Positions 56,133 to 64,000 of a stretch of 64,000 bases of DNA are shown piece after piece. The position numbers were made by a program, and so were the translations under genes. This DNA is from Muricea muricata. Its lineage: Eukaryota > Cnidaria > Anthozoa > Malacalcyonacea > Plexauridae. How positions within the stretch are numbered: position 1 is the stretch's first letter; each line of letters opens with the position of its first letter. Location of the stretch: positions 3,348,001 through 3,412,000 of the forward strand of contig OY979721.1 of assembly GCA_963855995.1 (NCBI GenBank). Direction: 5' to 3'. The notes beneath the pieces are model-generated. The model was given only the letters and a program-made list of their open reading frames with translations. It had not been told where the DNA came from and ran no database searches.

Positions 56133-59100
56133 TCATCTAATCTTAACGAGTCCTAACATGTCTCTAAATCTTTCAAACTGAACTTTCGATAGTCCCTTTG
56201 TCATGACATCCGCTAACATGTCCTCAGTTCTACAATACTTAACTGAAATGTTCTTATTGTCCACTTGTTCTCTTACGTAATGATACGATACGTCAATGTG
56301 TTTTGTTCTATTGTGAAACTTTGGATTTTTGGTTAGTTCCATTGTTCCTTGATTATCTTCATATAACACTGTAGGATTATCTTGCTTCTTTAAGACATTT
56401 TCAAGTAATCTTCTTAACCATACTGCTTCTTGACTAGTAATGCTCAAAGCAATGTACTCCGCTTCAGTTGTAGATCTTGATACACAAGCTTGTCGCTTGC
56501 TACACCAGCTTACAGTACTTCCCTGTATCTGAAAAACATAACCAGTAGTTGAATGACGTGTTGACAAATCTCCTGCCCAATCTGCATCGCTGTATCCCGT
56601 CAAAACTGTACTTGTATCGTTACCATAATATACAAGACCAATGTCCAATGTTCCTCGAACATAACGTAGAACACGTTTAACTCCTTTCCAATGTTCTATT
56701 CCAGGATTAGACATAAACTTTGACAAAACACTGACAGCAGTTGACAAATCTGGTCTACTGATCGTCGCAGCATAAGTAAGACATCCAATAGCTCTTTGAT
56801 ACATTTGTTTATCAAACCGTTCATCGTCTTTCGACAATTCTTCGTACTTCTTTCCAAACTCTAAGGGTGTTGAAACCGGTTTGCAACTTTCCATGTCAAA
56901 TTTTTTCAGCACTCCTTCTAGGTACTTCTTCTGAGTAATCGACATTGTACGTTTCTCTCGATCCCGCACAATACTCATACCAACCACATAATGGAGCTCA
57001 CCCAAATCTTCGACTTGAAATTCCTTTGCAATTTCTCTCTTTTCTTTCTCCAACATCTCGGTGTTGTTTGAGAAGAACAGCATGTCATCAACATAAATTG
57101 CGATCATAACGAAATGAACTGTTCCATCTTGAGATTTCACGGTTTTGATATATACACAAGGATCTGCCGTAGATTTCTTGTAACCATGAGACAAAAGATA
57201 GCTGTTGATAGAGTTGTTCCAACATCTAGCTGCTTGCTTTAACCCATAGATCCCCTTGTTTAGCTTACAAACATAATCTGGCTTGTCTGGATCAACAAAT
57301 CCGTTAGGCTGTCTCATATAAATCTCCTCATTTAAATCTCCTTGTAAGAACGCTGTCTTTGCATCCATTTGATGAATCTCCCAGTTACAAATGTTCGCAA
57401 CAGCAAGTAATGATCTTATCGACGTATAGCGGACAACAGGTGCGAAAACTTCATCATAATCGATCCCTGGCGATTGAGTGTAGCCTTGTGCCACCAATCT
57501 TGCCTTAAATTTCTGAACAGTTCCATCAGCATTTCTCTTGACCTTGAATACCCATTTGCTTCCAACTATATTCTTGTCATGCGGCGGAGGAACTAGTTCC
57601 CATGTATGATTATCAATTAACGATTTGTATTCTGATTCAGTAGCTTTCTTCCATTCAGCACTATTCTTTCCGGTCCATGCTTCATTAATGTTACTTGGTT
57701 CATTAATGTCTGCAGTGAGATCTTCGGTGCAATTATACAATTCATCATCGAATCTTTGAGGAGGCCTTCTTTCTCGTTGTGGATTAAGATTCTCAACTTC
57801 TCGCATAAAATTGTCCTCGTAATTGGCTCCCACTGGATGATTGTACAGTGCTGGAATGTCAACTTCCACATCACCATCATCATTCACAACTTCTTCAGCA
57901 CGTTCGTTCGGAGTAATAATAGCACCAACTACAGAACTTTCAGGTTTCTCTTTCTGTTCGTTATAGAACTCTGTGTTTTCTTTCAACTCGAAATTATGAA
58001 ATCTTCTTTCTTGAAATATGATGTTTCGACTACGAACAAATGACCTCTTCTCCAGGTCGTACAGTTTGTAGCCTTTGGTTCCTTCTGGATACCCCACAAA
58101 CACACACTTGGAAGACTTTTTATCCAACTTGCTTCGCTTTGCATCAGGAATGTGCTTGAAAGCAATGCACCCAAAAACTCTCAAATTGGATACGTCCGGC
58201 TTCCGACCAAACAATCTCTCGAATGGTGTAACTTCCTTCAGCGAACTTGTTGGACTTCGGTTGTGTACATATGCAGCTGTATGAATTGCTTCAGCCCAAA
58301 ACTCTTTTGGCATACCTGCATGAAACATCATTGAACGAGCAGCTTCGACTAGAGTCCGATTCATCCTTTCAGAAATACCGTTTTGTTCAGGACAATATGG
58401 AACTGTTGTTTGATGTGTGATTCCCTTCGTCTTGAGATAATCACCAAACTCTTTCGAACAGTACTCTCCACCATTGTCTGAACGAAGATTCTTCACTCGT
58501 TTACCCAATTTCTCAGCTTGATTTACGTATTCCATGAACTTCTCCAACACTTCATCTTTTCTCTTAAGGAAATACACTTGCGTATATCTCGAATATTCAT
58601 CGATGAATGTAACAAAATATTGTGATTTCCCAAATGATTTCACATTCATTGGACCACAAACATCACTGTGAACCGTTTCGAACAATTCAGTTGCTTTATT
58701 GAAACTCTTCTTAGGATATGGCACACGGTGTTGCTTTCCCATGACACATGCTTCACATACATCAGACACATCACCGTCCTTAGTACTTGACATACCTTCA
58801 ACCATATTCTCATTGATTAATTTAGAAATGTTATCCATCCCTAAATGTCCAAATCGACAATGCCATAGTTCCATATTTGGGTTATTCTTTGCAACATTCA
58901 CATATTCCTCTGAAACGACTTTAAGCACGTACAACTTTCCTTGCATGGTTCCTATTCCAACCAATCTTGAATCTTTCGAAATTTTGCATTCATCTCCTTC
59001 AAACACAACAGTTGCTCCTAATTTACTCATAGCTTGAACTGACAACAAGTTCCTCTTTAGCTTTGGTAAATAAAGTACATTCTTCAAGGCAATCTTTTGA

Positions 59101-60146
59101 CTGGATCCATTCAAGTTAGTACAAACACGATATGTTCCTTTCCCATACGCTAAAATCACTCGATTATCTCCCAAATTTACCCTGCATGGTCTCTTAAATT
59201 CCACATACTCAGATAAATTGTTTCTTTCATATGTCATGTGTTGAGTTGCCCCGGAGTCAATAATCCAACCACTTTGATATTCATTACCATTTGTAAACAA
59301 AGCTATTTCATCAACATCTTCCAGGTCATTCGACTCTTCCTGAGCACAATGCACTGATCCTTTTCCTTTGTTGAAATTATCGGGATTATTTTTCTTGCGT
59401 TGTGGACAGTCTCTGGCAAAATGTCCTCTCTTCTTGCAGCAATGACAAGTTCCTCGAAATGAACTTTGGTTGTTAAAATCATTCCTATTCTGCTCTTTCG
59501 GCTTCCATGCTTTTCCTTTAACTGGTCGTTGAACAGTGTAAGCATCCTCGTCTTTCTTCGTATCCGAAATTCTGTCAGCATCGTTGAGCAACATTCCTTT
59601 TACCTTCTGGAAGTTCAACGTGTCCTCTCCCACTGCATCAAAAGCAGTAATAAGTGGGTTGTAGCTTTCAGGCAAACTTGCAAGCAAGGTCATTGCCAAT
59701 TCTTTATCATCATACTGGACACCCATCTCTCTCAACTGATCATGAAGAGATTTAATCCGATTAATATGATCAAGCATGTTCTCACCACTTTTATACCGAC
59801 ACGAATGATATTGCTGGCGTAATCTGACTATCTGCGATATGGAGACTCTTGCAAACTGATTTTTCAAGGCATCCCACGCTTCCTTGGCCGTGTTTGTGTC
59901 TCTTACATGAATTTGTTGTTCAGGTTCAACTGCTAGGCAAATGTACGTCCAGGCTTTCTTCGAAGCAGACCTAAACGCTTGCTTCACCTGTTCAGACGCA
60001 TCTTCTGCAGGATTTTCGATTGATCCATCCGCATAACCAAACAAATCCATACTTTCCAAATAGAGACGCATATTAAATGCCCAATCTCGGTAATTCTCTC
60101 CATTTAACTTCGTGATTTTTAGTAAAAAATCTTTCGCCGTCGCCAT
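56133..60146 (-). CDS. Copia Gag-Pol polyprotein
   Basis: A single 1337-residue frame from ATG at 60146. Order: gag (about 1-230), CCHC knuckle CHCCKKRGHFARDC (234-247), aspartic protease DSGA (297-300), integrase zinc domain (HCRFGH to CEAC, about 429-467), integrase core with D494 (HSDVCGP), D557 (RSDNGGEY) and E593 (SERMNRT), RT (MDAKTAFLQGDL, IYVDDML), then RNase H (SDADWAGD, STTEAEY). This is the Copia order, with integrase before RT. No stop or frameshift, and all catalytic residues checked are present. Should make the particle, protease, integrase and RT needed for copying. Confidence 0.97.
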   Translation of the reverse strand: MATAKDFLLKITKLNGENYRDWAFNMRLYLESMDLFGYADGSIENPAEDASEQVKQAFRSASKKAWTYICLAVEPEQQIHVRDTNTAKEAWDALKNQFARVSISQIVRLRQQYHSCRYKSGENMLDHINRIKSLHDQLREMGVQYDDKELAMTLLASLPESYNPLITAFDAVGEDTLNFQKVKGMLLNDADRISDTKKDEDAYTVQRPVKGKAWKPKEQNRNDFNNQSSFRGTCHCCKKRGHFARDCPQRKKNNPDNFNKGKGSVHCAQEESNDLEDVDEIALFTNGNEYQSGWIIDSGATQHMTYERNNLSEYVEFKRPCRVNLGDNRVILAYGKGTYRVCTNLNGSSQKIALKNVLYLPKLKRNLLSVQAMSKLGATVVFEGDECKISKDSRLVGIGTMQGKLYVLKVVSEEYVNVAKNNPNMELWHCRFGHLGMDNISKLINENMVEGMSSTKDGDVSDVCEACVMGKQHRVPYPKKSFNKATELFETVHSDVCGPMNVKSFGKSQYFVTFIDEYSRYTQVYFLKRKDEVLEKFMEYVNQAEKLGKRVKNLRSDNGGEYCSKEFGDYLKTKGITHQTTVPYCPEQNGISERMNRTLVEAARSMMFHAGMPKEFWAEAIHTAAYVHNRSPTSSLKEVTPFERLFGRKPDVSNLRVFGCIAFKHIPDAKRSKLDKKSSKCVFVGYPEGTKGYKLYDLEKRSFVRSRNIIFQERRFHNFELKENTEFYNEQKEKPESSVVGAIITPNERAEEVVNDDGDVEVDIPALYNHPVGANYEDNFMREVENLNPQRERRPPQRFDDELYNCTEDLTADINEPSNINEAWTGKNSAEWKKATESEYKSLIDNHTWELVPPPHDKNIVGSKWVFKVKRNADGTVQKFKARLVAQGYTQSPGIDYDEVFAPVVRYTSIRSLLAVANICNWEIHQMDAKTAFLQGDLNEEIYMRQPNGFVDPDKPDYVCKLNKGIYGLKQAARCWNNSINSYLLSHGYKKSTADPCVYIKTVKSQDGTVHFVMIAIYVDDMLFFSNNTEMLEKEKREIAKEFQVEDLGELHYVVGMSIVRDREKRTMSITQKKYLEGVLKKFDMESCKPVSTPLEFGKKYEELSKDDERFDKQMYQRAIGCLTYAATISRPDLSTAVSVLSKFMSNPGIEHWKGVKRVLRYVRGTLDIGLVYYGNDTSTVLTGYSDADWAGDLSTRHSTTGYVFQIQGSTVSWCSKRQACVSRSTTEAEYIALSITSQEAVWLRRLLENVLKKQDNPTVLYEDNQGTMELTKNPKFHNRTKHIDVSYHYVREQVDNKNISVKYCRTEDMLADVMTKGLSKVQFERFRDMLGLVKIR

Positions 60147-60234
60147 ATTTAATTCGCCGTTAAATTTCCATATTTATTCACGCCATACACTTTCAAACAT
60201 ATAAAATTATGCTTCAGGCACATGTTGGAATGCC

Positions 60235-60248
60235 CTGGGCCCATAACC
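60235..60248 (-). other. Copia primer binding site (half tRNA-iMet)
   Basis: Minus strand GGTTATGGGCCCAG directly follows the 5' LTR. It complements CTGGGCCCATAACC of the anticodon arm of eukaryotic initiator tRNA-Met, the internal-fragment priming known for Copia elements. Confidence 0.85.
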
Positions 60249-60451
60249 TGTTAAAATAATTAGTCACATCTTGTTTGATGTATAAGGATTTAATAATAAA
60301 TGTTTGAATATAAAAAGCACACAAAATACAATAACAGCAGCAACCACACCAAGAACAAGTCACGTGTCCACACGATGATATATGTAAATTACATGAAGTA
60401 CTACTTATAACTTTACGTGATTATTACACTTATAATCTATACTTCTTAACA
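60249..60451 (-). repeat. Copia 5' LTR
   Basis: 203 bp, same sequence as the 3' LTR. Followed by the duplicated ATGTC at 60452. Confidence 0.95.
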
Positions 60452-60456
60452 ATGTC

Positions 60457-60909
60457 AGTACTGACAATACAACTTATAACGTGGAGATCACTTGTTATGG
60501 TTAGTGTATGATTTCTAGCATACCAGCATGCACATAGTAGTAGTACTTCAGCAACCTGATGCATGGTTTTGAAATCTAGCCTGGCTGGGGTGTTGGTTTT
60601 TGTTTCTTTAATTTATTTTTTCCCTTACACTAACCCAGTCAGTGTTACAGTTTCTTGTGCCTGGTGTGGGGGCTCCTGGTTGGCTAGCAGGAAACATACC
60701 TCACAAGCCAGGCAATTTGAGAGTAGTGCCTTCCGGAGGCTGGCTTTGGCAAACTGAAGCCCCTGAATACCTAGGCACTCATTATCCATCAGTGATGCAG
60801 TGGATAAATAGCAACACATTCACCAATATTGTGTTTTATATATAACATAATGTACATATTTATAACAGTGAATTAAAATGGTAAATTTATTGACGTTTTC
60901 TAATTCCAG
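60457..60909. other. THAP gene intron remainder
   Basis: Contains GC-richer open frames on both strands around 60640-60800 (plus: NIPHKPGNLRVVPSGGW) that look partly protein-like, but I recognise neither and they conflict. No call is made. Confidence 0.3.
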
Positions 60910-60966
60910 GAAGATATCGCAGATGGTTTATGGATCCACTGGAATGTCATTGGCATATATGTGTAG
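60910..60966 (+). CDS. candidate exon 3 of the THAP gene
   Basis: TAATTCCAG acceptor followed in phase 0 by EDIADGLWIHWNVIGIYV and TAG. It fits the phase-0 donor at 55632. It is short and unconserved as far as I can tell, so it is a plausible last exon, not a proven one. The intron between holds the Copia element. Confidence 0.4.
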   Translation, partial: EDIADGLWIHWNVIGIYV

Positions 60967-61361
60967 ACCAAGAAAGTATTGAGCTATTGTATTATTTGAA
61001 ATAGTGTGTCTAAAGCACTATACTATATCATTGGAATCACAGGAAATGCTGGTTATTTTACTTAATATATTATGTTACTGATTACAGAGATGGCTCGCTG
61101 GTACGGTCATGATTTAAAACATAGTGTGCAATGAACAGCGGAACCAAGGAAAGTTGTCAGAACAATTAAGACATATTTTGCTTATTGTATATGCATTATG
61201 CATCTAATGCAGTTAACAGTATCAACATTGTCTTAATAATTTGGGGTTGTGTGTCCAACACTGTCATAATATAGAAAAATTATGGCAGATAAATGAAGGA
61301 AGTTAGCAAGTAGATTTTCCTAATATGTACAATAAATCTGTTTACTAGTTGTCGCGAGTAA

Positions 61362-61638
61362 GTTAGCTCTGGTATTTAATTACAATTGACCATAATGATG
61401 TATATTTTACCAGAATGCATTAGGAGCATCAAATATAAATAATGCTGAAAAAAGGTGACAAAGCTAATTGACAGAAATTTTGGCATAAGTAAGAAAATAA
61501 CCCACTATCTTCTGTCATTAATTTGCTTTTTAAAAGATTTTGGACCACGATGCATTCTGGTAAAATATGTAACAGAGTAGTGCCATCTTTTTTATTATGG
61601 TCAATTTGATGTTTATGCTCTCTGGAGCCAGAGATAAC
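61362..61638. mobile_element. MITE-like inverted repeat element
   Basis: Outer GTTAGCTCTGG pairs with CCAGAGATAAC, and inner GACCATAAT and TTTTACCAGAATGCAT pair with ATGCATTCTGGTAAAA and ATTATGGTC. About 277 bp, no coding frame, target duplication not clear. Confidence 0.5.
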
Positions 61639-62095
61639 ACATATCTAGTGCACGGAGACTAAGTTCACCCATAAAATTGAGGTAAGACAAGTTGCTTAAA
61701 ATGAAAAAATATATATACTGATTAGGGACTTGTCATAATGTATAGGGGGGTGGGGGTGGGCTATAAGAATTTAATTATTAAAAGGCTAATTTTGTGTGTC
61801 CTACCCCTGATATTTGTACATATATACATGACCCACCCCCTATTTGGCACTGGAAATTATAATGCCCCCCCTAGTATACCTTAAAATATTCATGACCCAG
61901 CCCTATTGTGACTTAAAAAATTCATGACCCTATTGACCCAGCCCTCAATCCCCCCCCAAAAAAAAAACAACTTTATGACCAGTCCCTTACATTTCAGTTT
62001 ATAGAATAATTCATCAAAAAAATGTTATTATTTATTTATTAAACAATTAAAACAAATACATTACGATATTCAACATTAAATTATTATTAAAGTTA
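61639..62095. other. no gene seen
   Basis: Low-complexity sequence with G and C runs (61746-61760, 61950-61957) and repeated CATGACCC / TTCATGACCC words at about 61828-61935. Possibly the untranslated 3' region of the minus-strand zinc-knuckle gene near its left end. Confidence 0.4.
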
Positions 62096-62253
62096 TTAAC
62101 AAAATATACACTCATTAAAATTAGTTATTAAGTGTAATATTAGTAAAATTATTAAAAATGTTAGATTTTTTTTGCCCTGTTCACCTTTTCTTTTGTGCAA
62201 GAGGCACACCAATCTTATGTGCCCCTTTTCTCGGCAGAGCCAGCATATCATTC
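62096..62253 (-). CDS. terminal exon with CCHC zinc knuckle
   Basis: TTTACAG acceptor, then (G)MICWLCREKGHIRLVC, an exact C-x2-C-x4-H-x4-C knuckle, a basic stretch (HKRKGEQGKK), and a stop at 62096-62098. Phase 1 at its start fits the small exons upstream at 62871 and 63080. CCHC knuckles bind single-stranded nucleic acid. Could be a host gene or a transposon-derived one. An alternative donor (AAAAG/GTGAAC) inside means it may not be the last exon. Confidence 0.5.
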
Positions 62254-62870
62254 CTGTAAATCATAATTTAAAATTTAATACACATAGCACAGTATATGGA
62301 AATTATTTTATTTTTGTACATACTTGCTTTGCAGTTGTTAATTTGGTGGCCTTTTAGGCCACATTTCTAACAACACCCTAATTAAAAAAGAAGTCAATCG
62401 TATCTATTTATTGTTGTTAATTGTATTTGCACATTTTATACCAATATACACTCAGGGCGACCGCCCCCCCCCCAATCGTCCAAGAAACCATTTTTTCAAA
62501 ACATTGAAATCTGGGTAGAAAAGTGTTGTTGGGGGGGGGGCTATCTGATAGTGAAAGAAGGACCAGTTTTGGAATTTATCGCCAAATTAAGCAATTATTC
62601 CATTTCCAATCTAAGGCAAATAAAGAATTACTAAAAAAGTCATTTCTATTTTCTATCAACTTGATGGTCTCGTAAATTCTTCTTGCCCAAACTTCCGGAG
62701 TGGGGGAACCCCTATTTTTCAGAAACCCTATATAGAATTTTAAATTTCCCCAGTGGGGATGTTGCCCAACACCCCTTAAATGAGCTCCCCCTCCCCCAAA
62801 GTCAGGGCCCTGGCTACACCCCTGTTAATACACTGTAACTCAACTCAACCTACAATTACTATTACCATAC

Positions 62871-62900
62871 CTTTAACCTTCCCTGAAGGCTGGTCAGCTT
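62871..62900 (-). CDS. 30-nt candidate exon
   Basis: Minus strand ATACAAG acceptor, 30 bases, GTATGG donor. Both ends are phase 1, reading (E)ADQPSGKVK(G). It fits between the exons at 63080 and 62253. Confidence 0.35.
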
Positions 62901-62904
62901 CTTG

Positions 62905-63415
62905 TATGGGAATAAATAAAAAGATCAATTTTTAATTAAAAAAAATTACAATAATATAAAGATTAGCAAATTTATCAAGAAATTCAAGAATGTGTGGTAA
63001 CCTTACCCTTATTACCATTAGGACTTAGGTATGTGCATTACAATAATAGTCAATAGAAAAGAAAGTCTATAATTTTTACCATTTCCTCCTTCATAGTTTT
63101 CTTCATCTACAAATGATAACAGATAACTATTAAGCAATGAACAAAAAGACCAATTTTTAATTAAAAAAATACAATAATGTAAAGATTAACAAATCATCAA
63201 ATTCAAGAATTTGTTGGAAACCTAACCCTAACTACCATTTGGTAAGTGTATTAGAAAAGAAAGTGTATAATTTTTATAATTTCCTCCTTCATAGTTTTCA
63301 TCATCTACAAATTACAAAATAATACTTGGAAAATAAGATACACACATGCAAGTAATAAACAGACTACAGATAACTACCTTCAATTAAGTGAACAAAAGAT
63401 CAATTTTTAATAAAT
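62905..63415. repeat. diverged tandem repeat, period about 200 bp
   Basis: Words such as CAATTTTTAATTAAAAAAA, TTCAAGAAT, TTTCCTCCTTCATAGTTTTC and GATAACTA recur in the same order at about 198-bp spacing in two full and one partial copies. Each full unit contains one small exon-like segment. Confidence 0.65.
63080..63106 (-). CDS. 27-nt candidate exon
   Basis: Minus strand ATTTGTAG acceptor, 27 bases, GTAAAA donor, phase 1 on both ends, reading (D)EENYEGGN. A near copy at 63278-63304 has lost the GT of its donor. Both lie in a tandem repeat with a period near 198 bp. Confidence 0.35.
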
Positions 63416-63434
63416 AACCACCCATAATAATAGA

Positions 63435-63952
63435 CAGAGGTAGAAAATATATCGGACCATGGGACCATTGGTCCCAGAAAATTTTGAGGTTCCCAGAAAA
63501 TATTTCAAGTTTACATTCTATAAAAAAGTTTAGGTGAAACAAATTTTGATAAATAGGTAAATGATTTGTACAAAAGTTTCCTCACAATATTTTTTATGTT
63601 GTACTCCACCAGTTTCTGCATCAGTTGAAAGCAGAAAGTTTTTGCTGGTCCAATGTAAGGAGAAAATGTACATAATGAAATTCTGTAATCTGTATGGCAA
63701 ACATCAAACAAAATCATCTGAACATCTCTCATATAATTACATGAGACAGGGTAATCATGAGAGATTTGAGAGCCAATATAGTTGCATAAAATATTTCTAA
63801 ATGATTGTCATAAATTAATTGCATTTGGCTAAATAGCGGCTAAAACTGATTGACTCAATGTTGTTGTTTTTTTGTATAAGCAATTTCAGTTTGCAGAAAT
63901 TTTTTGATATCAGATCTATGGTCCCAGAAAGGAAAAAAAATTTCCACACCTG
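63435..63952. mobile_element. non-autonomous hAT element
   Basis: 518 bp with ends CAGAGGTAGAAAAT and the inverse of TTTCCACACCTG, and perfect 8-bp duplications ATAATAGA (63427-63434, 63953-63960). GGTCCCAGAAA occurs near both ends. No transposase frame. Confidence 0.85.
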
Positions 63953-64000
63953 ATAATAGAAAATCAGGAAATTCAAGAATATTTGACATGAACATTACAA

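Larger units (their letters stand above)
55877..60451 (-). mobile_element. Ty1/Copia retrotransposon, apparently intact
   Basis: 4575 bp. Two 203-bp LTRs that I could not tell apart by eye, TGTTA...TAACA ends, perfect 5-bp duplication ATGTC (55872-55876, 60452-60456), initiator-tRNA primer site, purine tract, and one uninterrupted polyprotein frame. All signs point to a recent insertion. It lies in the second intron of the split THAP gene, antisense to it. Confidence 0.97.

Noticed and set aside
57617..59822. Plus-strand and alternative-frame ORFs over the Copia element
   Set aside because: All overlap the intact 1337-codon polyprotein, which has every expected domain.
60642..60845. Protein-like frame after the Copia element as an exon of the THAP gene
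   Set aside because: Competing open frames exist on both strands, no clear acceptor-donor pair fits the phase-0 donor at 55632, and no domain is seen.

Overview
This is an AT-rich animal nuclear window dominated by transposable elements. It has intron-bearing genes with GT/AG splice sites, a recognisable UTP14 gene, tandem poly-C2H2 zinc-finger genes, BEL/Pao and Copia LTR retrotransposons, a CR1-like LINE, hAT, P-type and mariner DNA transposons, and hammerhead-ribozyme signatures of the kind carried by Penelope-like elements. Short CAACTTG/CAAGTTG repeats and this mix of elements suggest an invertebrate, probably a cnidarian. That assignment is inference, not proof.

Layout. 1-11 kb: mostly non-coding, with inverted repeats and MITEs, a 371-bp mariner MITE, a hammerhead-like core and the first of several long palindromes. 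10.4-16.1 kb: the 3' half of a minus-strand UTP14 gene (three exons recovered). Its last intron holds a 5'-truncated, frameshifted LINE, and three long palindromes surround its terminal exon. 16.9-19.2 kb: fold-back elements. 19.7-22.8 kb: one hAT transposon with 15-bp TIRs, an exact 8-bp target duplication and a decayed transposase. 23.1-48.5 kb: a tandem array of six related C2H2 zinc-finger genes (A to F, plus strand), each with the same upstream segment. The array is split by two copies of one BEL/Pao element that share the same host flank and the same neighbouring MITE, so they probably spread by segmental duplication. Each BEL copy later took its own nested insertions.

48.8-61 kb: a host gene encoding a THAP domain (plus strand) is split by a 5.84-kb P-type transposon inserted six bases into its second coding exon. 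An apparently intact Copia element with LTRs that look identical lies in its second intron. The P-type element carries two convergent genes: a THAP-domain P transposase (minus) and an unrecognised three-exon 392-residue C2H2 protein (plus). It has 30-bp TIRs and 14-bp subterminal inverted repeats. This two-gene element inside a THAP exon is the most interesting object in the window.

61-64 kb: a MITE, a candidate minus-strand gene of small phase-1 exons ending in a CCHC zinc knuckle, and a non-autonomous hAT element with a perfect 8-bp duplication. All coordinates were read by eye; splice models, element ends and family names were not checked by alignment.
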